Assembly: GCA_045129695.1 (NCBI GenBank)
Contig: JBGVJZ010000009.1
Span: 44,529 to 108,528 of the forward strand
Reading direction: 5' to 3'
DNA: 64,000 bases
Source of the DNA: Eshraghiella sp045129695
GTDB taxonomy: Bacteria > Bacillota > Clostridia > Lachnospirales > Lachnospiraceae
In this document: positions 19,990-29,189 of the stretch, piece after piece
Layout: every line of letters begins with the position of its first letter
How positions within the stretch are numbered: position 1 is the stretch's first letter
Made by a program: the position numbers and the translations under genes
Notes under the pieces: generated by a model
What the model was told of the DNA's origin: nothing
Seen by the model: only the letters and a program-made list of their open reading frames with translations
Database searches by the model: none

Positions 19990-21262
19990 TAATTATAAAA
20001 TGTATATAGATTCAGGTATTTCTAAAAAGGTACTTGATTATTGTAAAGAAATTGAAGAGAAACTGTATCCACGTTTCAGAAAAATAGATGAGGTTGCTGA
20101 ATATAACCAGTTAAAGGTAATCAGTGCAATGCAAAAGAATCAGGTCAGTGAAGCTCATCTCGGTACTTCAACGGGCTATGGTTATAATGACATGGGAAGA
20201 GATACACTTGAACAGGTATATGCTGATATTTTTCACACAGAGTCAGCTTTGGTGCGCTCACAGATTACCTGTGGTACGCATGCATTGACAATTGCACTTG
20301 CAGGCAATTTAAGACCGGGAGATGAAATTTTCTCCCCTGTAGGGCTTCCATATGACACCTTGCAGGGAGTTATAGGAATCAGACCTGAGAAGGGCAGCCT
20401 TGCGGAATATGGTATTACATATGCCCAGGCTGATTTATTGGCAGATGGTTCATTTGATTATGAAGCCATCAGAAACGGAATTAATGACAGAACCAGACTT
20501 GTAACAATTCAGCGTTCCAAAGGCTATGCAAGCCGTCCGACACTTTCCGTTGAAAGAATTGGAGAATTGATTAGCTTTATTAAGGAAATCAAGCCCGGTG
20601 TCATCTGCATGGTAGATAACTGCTACGGCGAATTTGTTGAGACGATTGAGCCATCCGATGTAGGAGCTGATTTAGTTGTAGGTTCCCTTATTAAGAATGC
20701 CGGAGGAGGACTTGCTCCAACCGGAGGATATATCTGCGGACGTAAGGAATATGTAGATAATGCAGCCTTCCGCCTCACCGCCCCGGGACTGGGTAAGGAA
20801 TTAGGTGCATCACTAGGTATTAATTCTGCATTTTATCAGGGACTTTTTCTGGCTCCGACAGTTACGTCAGGTGCTTTAAAGGGTGCAATCTTTGCTGCCA
20901 ATGTATATGAAAACCTTGGTTTTAAGGTTGTTCCTGATAAGACAGAGGAGCGTTATGACATAATTCAGGCAGTTGAATTATTAAAGCCTGAGTATTTAAT
21001 AGCTTTCTGTAAGGGTATTCAGGCAGCAGCACCGGTTGACAGTCATGTAACACCGGAGCCTTGGGATATGCCGGGATATGACTCACAGGTTATTATGGCA
21101 GCAGGAGCATTTATTTCAGGTTCATCGATTGAATTATCTGCTGACGGACCATTAAGACCACCTTATACAGCCTTCTTTCAGGGTGGCCTGACATGGTATC
21201 ATGCGAAGTTCGGTATAATGATGAGTCTACAAAAATTATTGGAAACAGATTTTAAATTTTAA
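19979..21262 (+). CDS. Methionine gamma-lyase-like PLP protein (YnbB / aluminium-resistance family)
   Basis: This 427-residue PLP-dependent enzyme belongs to the YnbB/'aluminium resistance' branch of Cys/Met metabolism enzymes. Visible features are 'THALTIALAGNLRPGDEIFSP', the PLP-lysine region 'VVGSLIKNAGGGLAPTGGYICG', and the C-terminal 'PLRPPYTAFFQGGLTWYHAKFG'. It starts inside the end of miaA, so it belongs to the mutSL-miaA unit. The physiological substrate is not established. Confidence 0.9.
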   Translation: MNDNNYKMYIDSGISKKVLDYCKEIEEKLYPRFRKIDEVAEYNQLKVISAMQKNQVSEAHLGTSTGYGYNDMGRDTLEQVYADIFHTESALVRSQITCGTHALTIALAGNLRPGDEIFSPVGLPYDTLQGVIGIRPEKGSLAEYGITYAQADLLADGSFDYEAIRNGINDRTRLVTIQRSKGYASRPTLSVERIGELISFIKEIKPGVICMVDNCYGEFVETIEPSDVGADLVVGSLIKNAGGGLAPTGGYICGRKEYVDNAAFRLTAPGLGKELGASLGINSAFYQGLFLAPTVTSGALKGAIFAANVYENLGFKVVPDKTEERYDIIQAVELLKPEYLIAFCKGIQAAAPVDSHVTPEPWDMPGYDSQVIMAAGAFISGSSIELSADGPLRPPYTAFFQGGLTWYHAKFGIMMSLQKLLETDFKF

Positions 21263-21268
21263 TGAAAT

Positions 21269-21298
21269 TTGTATACATTAAGTTTTTGATGTGATAAT
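21269..21298 (+). promoter_or_regulatory. Putative promoter of the radC-mre operon
   Basis: TTGTAT (21269-21274) and GATAAT (21293-21298) are separated by 18 bases in the only sizeable gap between the PLP lyase and radC. A short inverted repeat (AAAGAC ... GTCTTT) further down overlaps the radC ribosome binding site AAAGGAGG and might modulate its use. Confidence 0.5.
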
Positions 21299-21355
21299 AT
21301 ATGTATGTAAAAAGACTGGCCTTTCCGCTTAAAATGGTTTTAAAGGAGGTCTTTA

Positions 21356-22045
21356 ATGTCAAAACTTAATTTAGAAGCATCAGATTTACCTTATGAAAAA
21401 TGTTTAAAATATGGTCCCTCAGCACTTTCTGATGCTGAACTGATTGCTGTAATTCTTAGAACAGGTACAACCAGATACAACTGTATTGAGGTTGCCAGAA
21501 GTATTCTTGAGCTGTCAAAGGGAATGGGGTTATTGGCACTCAAACACCTTAGTCTTAAGGAATTACAGGAAATTGAGGGAATAGGACAGGTTAAAGCTGT
21601 GATGCTTACCTGTGTCGGTGAACTTTCCTCCAGAATATCCAGAGCCGCATTGCCTGACAGACAACAGTTTGTAACAGCGGCAGCAGTTGCAGATTATTAT
21701 ATGGAAGAATTAAGGCACAAGGAAAGAGAGCAGTTTTACCTTATGCAACTAAATAACAAATGCAGATTAGTCCATGAATCATTGTTATCAATCGGTACTG
21801 TCAGTCAGACCTGTGTAAGCGTCAGGGATATTTTTATCGAAGCGTTACGCAATAAAGCAGTTTACATAATTATGGTTCATAATCACCCCAGCGGTGACCC
21901 GGCTCCCAGCCGTGATGACATGCAATGCACCAAAGTAATCGAGGAAGCAGGAAAACTCCTCGGAATACCTCTTGTTGACCATGTTATAATTGGAGATAAT
22001 CAGTATTTTAGTTTTAAAGAACAGGATTTATTAGGAAAGGAATAG
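21356..22045 (+). CDS. radC: RadC/YsxA family JAB-domain protein
   Basis: The 229-residue protein has an N-terminal helix-hairpin-helix region (LQEIEGIGQVKAVML) and a C-terminal JAB/MPN metalloprotease-like domain with 'MVHNHPSGDPAPSRDD', the EDH-type metal site of the RadC family. The cellular role is unsettled despite the repair-related name. It lies directly upstream of mreB, as is widespread in Firmicutes. Confidence 0.94.
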   Translation: MSKLNLEASDLPYEKCLKYGPSALSDAELIAVILRTGTTRYNCIEVARSILELSKGMGLLALKHLSLKELQEIEGIGQVKAVMLTCVGELSSRISRAALPDRQQFVTAAAVADYYMEELRHKEREQFYLMQLNNKCRLVHESLLSIGTVSQTCVSVRDIFIEALRNKAVYIIMVHNHPSGDPAPSRDDMQCTKVIEEAGKLLGIPLVDHVIIGDNQYFSFKEQDLLGKE

Positions 22046-22053
22046 ATTAGAAA

Positions 22054-23076
22054 ATGGCACGTAGTATATATGGACTTGATATAGGTACCAGTAATATTAA
22101 AATATATTCCAAAGATAATGATAAAATTTTAAATGAGAAGAATATTATTGCAATTGCAAATAAAACGGAATTATATGCTTATGGAGATGAGGCTTTTGAA
22201 ATGCATGAAAAGGCACCGGCTTCAATCAATGTATCTTTTCCGATTAAATACGGCGTAATTGCTGACTTTGATAATATGCAGAGACTCTTTGCAGAATTTA
22301 TCAGAAAAATCAGCAGACAGTATAAGAAAATTGCACCGGCTGACTATTATATAGCAGTTCCTACCGGAATAACGGAGGTAGAGAAACGTGCATTTCTTGA
22401 ACTTATAAAGGATTCCAAAATTCGTGCAAAGAAAATAATGGTAATTAACAAGCCTGTTGCAGATGCGCTTGGCGCAGGCGTTGAAGTAACACAGGCTCAG
22501 GGTATCATGGTAGTTAATATAGGTGCCGACACTACAGAGATATCAATTCTCTCATTAGGAGGAATTGTTCTTAGTAAAGCAGTTAAGTTCGGAGGGAATA
22601 AGCTTGATGAAGCTATAATTTCTGCTGTACGTAAACACTATAACCTTGTTATAGGTGCCAAAACAGCTGAATATATTAAATTCGAGCTTGGCAATGCTAT
22701 TAAAGAGAAAGAGCACTTTGTCAGTGTATATGGCCGACATATTGTAACAGGCCTTCCGACACAGTGTGAAATTTCTTCAGATGTGGTATATGACTGTCTG
22801 ATTGATTTTATCCATCAGATTATTGATTCAATGAAAATAATACTTGAACGTACTCCACCTGAGCTTTCAGCAGATATTATTGATACAGGTATTTATCTTA
22901 CCGGCGGTTCCTCTGCAATCAAGGGGTTATCTGAGCTTATTAATTCACAAACGGATCTTCATGTAAATATTACTGAAAATCCATCCGAATGTGTGGTACG
23001 CGGTATCCGTAAGATTATTGCAAATCCTAAATATAACGATATTGCTTATGTGCCTAAGACAAGAATTATCGAATAA
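22054..23076 (+). CDS. mreB: Rod-shape-determining actin homologue MreB/Mbl
   Basis: A 340-residue bacterial actin. The phosphate-1 motif is 'IYGLDIGTSNIKIYS', phosphate-2 is 'MVVNIGADTTEISILSLGG', and the adenosine motif is 'IYLTGGSSAIKGL'. It organises the elongation machinery and heads an mreB-mreC-mreD-pbp2 order. Sequence details are somewhat divergent from canonical MreB, so a paralogue such as Mbl is possible. Confidence 0.93.
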   Translation: MARSIYGLDIGTSNIKIYSKDNDKILNEKNIIAIANKTELYAYGDEAFEMHEKAPASINVSFPIKYGVIADFDNMQRLFAEFIRKISRQYKKIAPADYYIAVPTGITEVEKRAFLELIKDSKIRAKKIMVINKPVADALGAGVEVTQAQGIMVVNIGADTTEISILSLGGIVLSKAVKFGGNKLDEAIISAVRKHYNLVIGAKTAEYIKFELGNAIKEKEHFVSVYGRHIVTGLPTQCEISSDVVYDCLIDFIHQIIDSMKIILERTPPELSADIIDTGIYLTGGSSAIKGLSELINSQTDLHVNITENPSECVVRGIRKIIANPKYNDIAYVPKTRIIE

Positions 23077-23093
23077 GCGGCAAAGGATTATTT

Positions 23094-23945
23094 ATGAAAA
23101 AGAAATTCAAAAATATTTTTTCATCTAAGACATGGCTTACGATTCTGACAATTGTATGTATTATTTTTATTGCACTGACCTGTTTTACAAACGTACTCAC
23201 CAATCCTTTGCAAAAGGCGGCGTCCAAGATAATTGTTCCTCTGCAGAAGGGGGTTAACGGAATCGGCTTATGGCTTACCGAAAAAAGTGAGCTTTTAAAT
23301 TCAATAGAACAGCTTCAGGCAGAGAATAAAGCTCTTCAGGAACAGATAGATAAGCTTTCCGACGAGAAACTGCTTACACTCAAGGATCAGGTTGAATTGG
23401 ATCAGTTAAGAGAACTGTACCAGCTTGATAATGCGTATTCTGACTATGAGAAAATAGGAGCCAATGTTATTGCAAGAGGCTCCAACAACTGGTATAGTAC
23501 CTTTACAATTGATAAGGGTTACTCCGATGGAATCTGTAAGGACATGAACGTTATTGCAGGAAACGGTCTTGTAGGAATTGTTACGGAAGTATCTGAGGAT
23601 TATTCAATAGTGCGTTCCATTATTGATGATTCCAGCAAGGTAAGTGCAATGCTTCTTAATACATCTGATGTATGTACTGTAAGCGGTGATTTAATGCTTA
23701 TGGAAGAGGGCTATATCAGATTACAGTATCTTGACGGTTCAGTTTCCATCAAAAATGGTGATATGATTATTACATCAAATATAAGTGAGAAATATCATGA
23801 AGGCTTACTTATCGGTTATGCCAAGGACATCACAATGGACAGCAATAATCTTACACAGTCAGGATATATTGTTCCTGCTGTTGACTTTAAGCATATTAAC
23901 AAGGTGCTGGTTATTCTGGACTCAAAAACAGAAATTAAGGAATAA
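23094..23945 (+). CDS. mreC: Rod-shape-determining protein MreC
   Basis: The 283-residue protein has one N-terminal membrane span (residues about 13-33), a coiled coil (about 65-100) and the extracytoplasmic beta domain beginning 'ANVIARGSNNWYSTFTIDKG' with 'GLVGIVTEVSEDYSIVRSIID'. MreC links MreB to the cell-wall synthases. It is positioned between mreB and mreD. Confidence 0.95.
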   Translation: MKKKFKNIFSSKTWLTILTIVCIIFIALTCFTNVLTNPLQKAASKIIVPLQKGVNGIGLWLTEKSELLNSIEQLQAENKALQEQIDKLSDEKLLTLKDQVELDQLRELYQLDNAYSDYEKIGANVIARGSNNWYSTFTIDKGYSDGICKDMNVIAGNGLVGIVTEVSEDYSIVRSIIDDSSKVSAMLLNTSDVCTVSGDLMLMEEGYIRLQYLDGSVSIKNGDMIITSNISEKYHEGLLIGYAKDITMDSNNLTQSGYIVPAVDFKHINKVLVILDSKTEIKE

Positions 23946-23957
23946 GGTGCTTTTACT

Positions 23958-24494
23958 TTGAGAAGATTTATTATCAGTTTCTTTTCAATTACATTACTAT
24001 ATGTTTTGCAGAGTACTGTTTTTACAACTTATTTTAGCATAGGAAATATTACCCCCAATCTTATTCTTATGTTCGCCTGTATTGTTGGTTTCATGCGTGG
24101 AAGAAGATCGGGAATGCTCACAGGATTTTTCGGTGGAATGCTGGTGGATATAATGAATGGTGGCATTGTAGGATTTACACCACTGTTATACCTTTTATCG
24201 GGATTTTTTAATGGTTTTTTTCACAAAGAATACAATAAAGAACAGCTTCTGCTTCCTATCGGACTTGTAGCTATGTGTGATTTTGCCTATGGGATATTAT
24301 TTTATTTTTTCAATTTCTTATTCAGGAACCGACTGAATTTTGGCTATTATATTTTAAATATAATATTACCTGAGGTGGTTTATACTGTAGTAGTAACAAT
24401 TTTTGCTTATATTCTTGTATATTATATTAACCGAAAACTTGATTATATCGACAGAAAGAGGCTGGCAAGAAATGTTCACAGAAACAATTCGTGA
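23958..24494 (+). CDS. mreD: Rod-shape-determining protein MreD
   Basis: A 178-residue integral membrane protein with about five hydrophobic spans, of the MreD/ECF-like fold. The start is a TTG with an AAGGTG site 8 bases before it. Its 3' end overlaps the pbp2 start by 23 bases. Low sequence conservation is normal for MreD; position carries much of the identification. Confidence 0.88.
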   Translation: MRRFIISFFSITLLYVLQSTVFTTYFSIGNITPNLILMFACIVGFMRGRRSGMLTGFFGGMLVDIMNGGIVGFTPLLYLLSGFFNGFFHKEYNKEQLLLPIGLVAMCDFAYGILFYFFNFLFRNRLNFGYYILNIILPEVVYTVVVTIFAYILVYYINRKLDYIDRKRLARNVHRNNS

Positions 24495-27330
24495 TTTATT
24501 TAAAGATATCGGCATTGGACTTAAAAAACTTGTTAACTCCAGGGTCATTCCATTTGTAATTGTGGCAATGGCTCTTTTTGGCATTTTAATATACAGACTC
24601 TTTGTGCTTCAGATTGTAAATGGTGAAGAGTATGAGAACAGTTATACAATGAAGGCTGAAAAGACCATTACAATCAATGGAGCGCGAGGTAATATTTATG
24701 ATTCAGAAGGCAGACTTTTAGCATACAGCGAGCTTGCATATTCCGTCGTAATTGAGGACTGTGGTTATTATGAGTCTACAAAAATCAAGAATGAGGCTCT
24801 GAATTCCATTATTAGCAGAATGGTAAATATCATAGAAGATAACGGTGACGCCATTGATTATGATTTTCCAATTGAATATGTTAATGGAAGATATAGTTTT
24901 ACGGTTTCTGACAATGCACTGTTAAGATTTTTAAGAGATATTTACGGACACTCAAATATAAGTCAGTTAAGCGAAACAGAACGTGAATCTACAGCAGAAG
25001 ATGTTGTTAATTATCTTATGGAACGATACAAAATTAACCAGCCTGTGTCAAAAGATGATAAAAACACCTCACCAGTGACAATATATGAGGACGAAATGGT
25101 GCTTAAGATTATTTTTATCAGATATAATCTGGCTGCCAATTCATACAAAAGGTATATCTCGTTTACGGTTGCCACAAATGTTTCGCCTGAAACAATGGCA
25201 TCAATTCTTGAAAACTCGGATATCCTGACCGGTGTTACCATAGAAGAGGATTATATCAGAAAATATAACTACTCAACATATATTGCCCATATTATCGGAT
25301 ATACAGGTAAAATAAACAGCACGGAATTACAGGAGTTTCAGTCAATTGACCCTTCTTATGAATCAACGGATATAGTTGGCAAGTCCGGAATTGAATCCAC
25401 ATATGAGACATTGCTGGCAGGCAAGAAGGGCTATAAAACCATGCTGGTTGACAATGTCGGCCGTGTTCTTGAAACAATTGATACTAAAGAGGCAACAGTC
25501 GGTGGAGATGTATATCTTACAATTGATGTTGAGCTTCAACAAAAACTGTATAATCTTATGGAAAGACGACTTATGGAAATTCTTGTTGACCGTATTGTTA
25601 ATTCCACAAGTGACAGAGACGGCACGGAAATTGTAATACCAATTTATGAAGTATGTGCTGCACTTATTAATAATAACAAAATTAACATGGATTTAATTAA
25701 AGAATCAGATACACCGGCGGCAACAGCTGTATATAATGCTTACTTCCAGAAAAGAGAGCAGCTTTTATTACAGCTTGATGAACAATTACAAGGAACGGTT
25801 CCAATGAATTCCCTCTCTGAAGAACTGCAGGAAGCTATTAAAATGATGCGAAGCCAGTTATTTAGTACTGAAATACTTAATTCCGATAAAGTTACTTCAT
25901 CTGATCCATTGCAGCAGGCATGGAATTCAGGTAGTATTTCTTTCAGGGAATATCTGGAAGGAGCTATTGAAAATGACTGGGTAAACATTTATAATCTTGA
26001 TGTTTCCACAGAATATCCTACATCAGATGAAGTAACTGACAGCATAATAGATGAAGCTTTATCATTAATTTCTAATTACAGGGATTTTGATAAAATGGTT
26101 TATAATGACCTGATTGTAACCCAGCAGATTTCTATTAAGAATATTTGTCTGATTCTTATGGAACAGGATGCAATCAATTACACTGAAAGTGAATATGTGA
26201 CAATTCAGAATGGCGGTTCAGTATATAATTTCATTATTAATAAGCTTAAAGCACTTGAGATAACACCGGCCGAGCTTGCATTGGATCCATGCTCCGGCTC
26301 ATGTGTAATGGAAGATCCTAATACAGGTAATATTCTTGCAATGGTAAGTTATCCGAGTTATGACATTAATTATTTCTCCGGTTCAATTAACGGCGAATAT
26401 TATGCAAAGCTTTTAGATGATGATTCAACACCTTTGGTTAACAGAGTTACACAGACTAAAATCGCTCCCGGTTCAACCTTTAAACCATTAATTGCGGTAG
26501 CAGGTCTTAACGAAGGCTTAATAACCAAGAGCAGTACTATTTTATGTAATGGTATTTATGATGTGGTTGTTCCTAATATTAAATGTGCCGTTTATCCTAA
26601 TTCACATGGCTATCTGGAATTAAAATCTGCGATTGCCGAATCATGTAATGAATACTTTTGTGAAATCGGTTACCGGTTAAGCACACAGTCTGACGGAACA
26701 TTAAATTTTAATTACGGACTGTCACAAATTCAGAAATATACAGAATTACTTGGATTATCCACCAAAACCGGAATACAGATTCCTGAAACAACACCACATG
26801 TAACGGATTATAATCCGGTTGCTTCAGCAATCGGACAGGGAACCAATGCATATACATCTCTTAATCTTGCACGTTATGTATCTACTCTGGCTAATCAGGG
26901 TACAGTGTATAACAGCTCGATTATTTCCAAAACAGTGGATACCCTTACAGGAGAAGAAAATATTTATGAGCCTGCTGTTTCTCATACAGTTGATATTAAT
27001 CCTGAAATATGGAATATGGTAGCAGAGGGTATGAACGAAGTAGTTAACAGAAGCTATAAGGCTATTACAACGAATATTCCTGCCAGGCTCTATGCTAAAT
27101 CAGGAACTGCAGAAGAGGATAAGAACCGTGCAGACCATGCCTGCTATATTTTATACTCAAAGGATGGTAATGATAATCCTGAGGTTGTGGTTACAGCAAT
27201 GATACCTTATGGTTATGCAGCTGCAAATGCCGGTATTATGACATATTACGGAATGTGTGCATATTATGATGTAGAACCACCTACAGAAATGTATTTCCAT
27301 TATAATACAGGATTTGAAATGATAAATTAG
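24472..27330 (+). CDS. Penicillin-binding protein 2 (elongasome transpeptidase), long form
   Basis: A 952-residue class B penicillin-binding protein. One membrane span lies near residues 23-44, followed by the dimerisation domain. The transpeptidase active site shows STFK in 'APGSTFKPLI', SCN in 'AESCNEYF' and KSGT in 'LYAKSGTAEE'. About 200 extra residues sit between 'LTIDVELQQKLYNLMERRL' and 'DPNTGNILAMVSYPSYD', making it longer than the 600-700 residues common elsewhere; long forms occur in Lachnospiraceae. The ATG at 24472 was chosen because an AGAGG site precedes it; the frame is open further into mreD. Confidence 0.93.
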   Translation: MFTETIRDLFKDIGIGLKKLVNSRVIPFVIVAMALFGILIYRLFVLQIVNGEEYENSYTMKAEKTITINGARGNIYDSEGRLLAYSELAYSVVIEDCGYYESTKIKNEALNSIISRMVNIIEDNGDAIDYDFPIEYVNGRYSFTVSDNALLRFLRDIYGHSNISQLSETERESTAEDVVNYLMERYKINQPVSKDDKNTSPVTIYEDEMVLKIIFIRYNLAANSYKRYISFTVATNVSPETMASILENSDILTGVTIEEDYIRKYNYSTYIAHIIGYTGKINSTELQEFQSIDPSYESTDIVGKSGIESTYETLLAGKKGYKTMLVDNVGRVLETIDTKEATVGGDVYLTIDVELQQKLYNLMERRLMEILVDRIVNSTSDRDGTEIVIPIYEVCAALINNNKINMDLIKESDTPAATAVYNAYFQKREQLLLQLDEQLQGTVPMNSLSEELQEAIKMMRSQLFSTEILNSDKVTSSDPLQQAWNSGSISFREYLEGAIENDWVNIYNLDVSTEYPTSDEVTDSIIDEALSLISNYRDFDKMVYNDLIVTQQISIKNICLILMEQDAINYTESEYVTIQNGGSVYNFIINKLKALEITPAELALDPCSGSCVMEDPNTGNILAMVSYPSYDINYFSGSINGEYYAKLLDDDSTPLVNRVTQTKIAPGSTFKPLIAVAGLNEGLITKSSTILCNGIYDVVVPNIKCAVYPNSHGYLELKSAIAESCNEYFCEIGYRLSTQSDGTLNFNYGLSQIQKYTELLGLSTKTGIQIPETTPHVTDYNPVASAIGQGTNAYTSLNLARYVSTLANQGTVYNSSIISKTVDTLTGEENIYEPAVSHTVDINPEIWNMVAEGMNEVVNRSYKAITTNIPARLYAKSGTAEEDKNRADHACYILYSKDGNDNPEVVVTAMIPYGYAAANAGIMTYYGMCAYYDVEPPTEMYFHYNTGFEMIN

Positions 27331-27342
27331 GAGGTCAGATAA

Positions 27343-28014
27343 ATGAATAATTCAGTCGTTATCAAGGGAAATAAATACGGAATTGTTGTTCAGATGGACA
27401 AAAATATTTCTTTTGCACAACTCAAGGAAGACCTTGCAGAAAAATTCAAAAGTGCATCAAAATTTTTTGATAAAGCCAATATGGCAATTTCCTTTGAAGG
27501 AAGAAGACTTAACAGTGATGAAGAAAGAGAGGTTCTCCAGATTATTGCGGATAATTCCCAATTGAATATTGTATGTGTGATTGACAACGATGAAATGAAG
27601 GAGAAAATGTTCAAAAAAGCTGTTGAGGACAGGCTTGAGGAGCTTTCAGCACATACCGGACAGTTCTATAAAGGAACACTACGCTCCGGACAGATGCTTG
27701 AGTCTGAAAGCAGTATAATAATACTTGGAGACATTAATCCCGGAGCTAAGGTTATTGCCAAAGGAAATATTATTGTTCTGGGTTCCTTGAAGGGAACCGT
27801 ATATGCAGGTGCAAACGGTAATGAGGACGCATTTGTCGTAGCTCTCGAAATGGCACCTATACAAATCAGAATAGGTGACACCATTGCCCGTTGCAATGAA
27901 AGCGGAACCAAGATAAAGCCGATTAGTCCTGATACAATGATAGCATTTGTTGAAGACGAAAACATTTATATTGAACGTCTTGATAAGGATGTATTAGATG
28001 ATATTAAGCTATAA
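27343..28014 (+). CDS. minC: Septum site-determining protein MinC
   Basis: The 223-residue protein has the C-terminal MinC beta-helix 'GDINPGAKVIAKGNIIVLGSLKGTVYAGANGN', which binds MinD, and an N-terminal FtsZ-inhibiting domain. It blocks FtsZ ring assembly away from midcell. A GGAGG site precedes the ATG; the gene follows pbp2 after 12 bases. Confidence 0.95.
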   Translation: MNNSVVIKGNKYGIVVQMDKNISFAQLKEDLAEKFKSASKFFDKANMAISFEGRRLNSDEEREVLQIIADNSQLNIVCVIDNDEMKEKMFKKAVEDRLEELSAHTGQFYKGTLRSGQMLESESSIIILGDINPGAKVIAKGNIIVLGSLKGTVYAGANGNEDAFVVALEMAPIQIRIGDTIARCNESGTKIKPISPDTMIAFVEDENIYIERLDKDVLDDIKL

Positions 28015-28038
28015 ACATAAAATTTTTATAAAAATTTA

Positions 28039-28067
28039 TTGATTTAAACTGCAAAAACTTGCATAAT
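28039..28067 (+). promoter_or_regulatory. Putative promoter upstream of minD
   Basis: TTGATT (28039-28044) and CATAAT (28062-28067) are separated by exactly 17 bases in the 84-base gap between minC and minD. It would allow minDE-rodA to be expressed apart from the mre genes. Confidence 0.6.
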
Positions 28068-28098
28068 ATATATGATTATTTAAATCGGAGGATTAAAA

Positions 28099-28881
28099 AT
28101 GAGTGAAGTAATTGTTGTTACATCAGGAAAAGGTGGAGTAGGAAAGACCACTACATCTGCAAACGTAGGAACAGGTCTTGCAAAATTGAACAAAAAGGTA
28201 GTATTAATCGATACAGATATAGGACTTAGAAATCTTGACGTTGTTATGGGTCTTGAGAATAGAATAGTATATAACCTTGTAGACGTAATTGAAGGTAACT
28301 GCCGTATTAAACAGGCATTGATTAAGGACAAGAGATATCCAAATCTCTATCTTTTACCTTCAGCGCAGACGAAGGACAAGAATTCGGTTTCTCCTGAACA
28401 GATGAAGAAATTAACTGAAGAACTTAAAGAAGAATTTGATTACATAATTCTTGATTGTCCTGCAGGAATCGAACAGGGCTTCAAGAATGCAATTGCCGGT
28501 GCTGACAGGGCTTTAGTTGTTACGACACCTGAGGTATCAGCAATAAGAGATGCGGACAGAATTATCGGTCTGCTTGAAGCTAATGAAATAGGAAGAACAG
28601 ACCTTATTGTTAACAGAATCCGTATGGATATGGTTAAGAAAGGTGATATGATGTCAATAGAAGATGTTGTTGATATCCTTTCAATTAATCTTATCGGTGC
28701 AGTACCGGATGATGAGAACATTGTAATCTCAACCAATCAGGGTGATCCATTAGTAGGCTCAGACACAATGGCAGGTAAGGCATATATGAATATCTGTAAG
28801 CGTATTCTTGGCGAAGAAGTTCCAATTATGGATTTGAATGTTAAGAATAGTTTTTGGGCAAGATTATTCAAGAGAAATTAA
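28099..28881 (+). CDS. minD: Septum site-determining ATPase MinD
   Basis: A 260-residue deviant-Walker ATPase with 'SGKGGVGKTTTSANVG', 'DTDIGLRNLDVVMG' and 'DYIILDCPAGIEQGF'. The C-terminal 'FWARLFKRN' can form the amphipathic membrane-targeting helix. It recruits MinC to the membrane and is driven to oscillate by MinE encoded next door. Confidence 0.98.
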   Translation: MSEVIVVTSGKGGVGKTTTSANVGTGLAKLNKKVVLIDTDIGLRNLDVVMGLENRIVYNLVDVIEGNCRIKQALIKDKRYPNLYLLPSAQTKDKNSVSPEQMKKLTEELKEEFDYIILDCPAGIEQGFKNAIAGADRALVVTTPEVSAIRDADRIIGLLEANEIGRTDLIVNRIRMDMVKKGDMMSIEDVVDILSINLIGAVPDDENIVISTNQGDPLVGSDTMAGKAYMNICKRILGEEVPIMDLNVKNSFWARLFKRN

Positions 28882-28894
28882 GGGGGATATTACG

Positions 28895-29170
28895 ATGGGT
28901 TTATTTGAAATGTTCAAAAAGAAAAATTCCGGTAATGTAGCAAAGGATCGTTTAAAACTTCTTTTGGTATCAGACAGAGCAAACTGTTCACCGGATGTTA
29001 TGGAAATGATTAAAAATGATATCATTAAAGTAATTACCAAATATATGGAAATTGATGTTGAAGGTCTTGATATACAGATAACACAGACTGAATCCGATAC
29101 CAACAATGGTACAGTACCTGCTTTATTTGCAAATATTCCTATTAAAGACTTAAAAGGAAGCAGAAAATAA
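28895..29170 (+). CDS. minE: Cell division topological specificity factor MinE
   Basis: The 91-residue protein starts MGLFEMFKKKNSGNVAKDRLKLLL and fits MinE, with the MinD-activating segment 'AKDRLKLLLVSDRANCSP' and a beta-strand dimer region. The start at 28895 is supported by an AGGGGG site; the longer frame from 28838 lies inside minD. Presence of MinE implies an oscillating Min system rather than one based only on DivIVA. Confidence 0.95.
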   Translation: MGLFEMFKKKNSGNVAKDRLKLLLVSDRANCSPDVMEMIKNDIIKVITKYMEIDVEGLDIQITQTESDTNNGTVPALFANIPIKDLKGSRK

Positions 29171-29189
29171 ATATTTCGGGTAGTTATAT

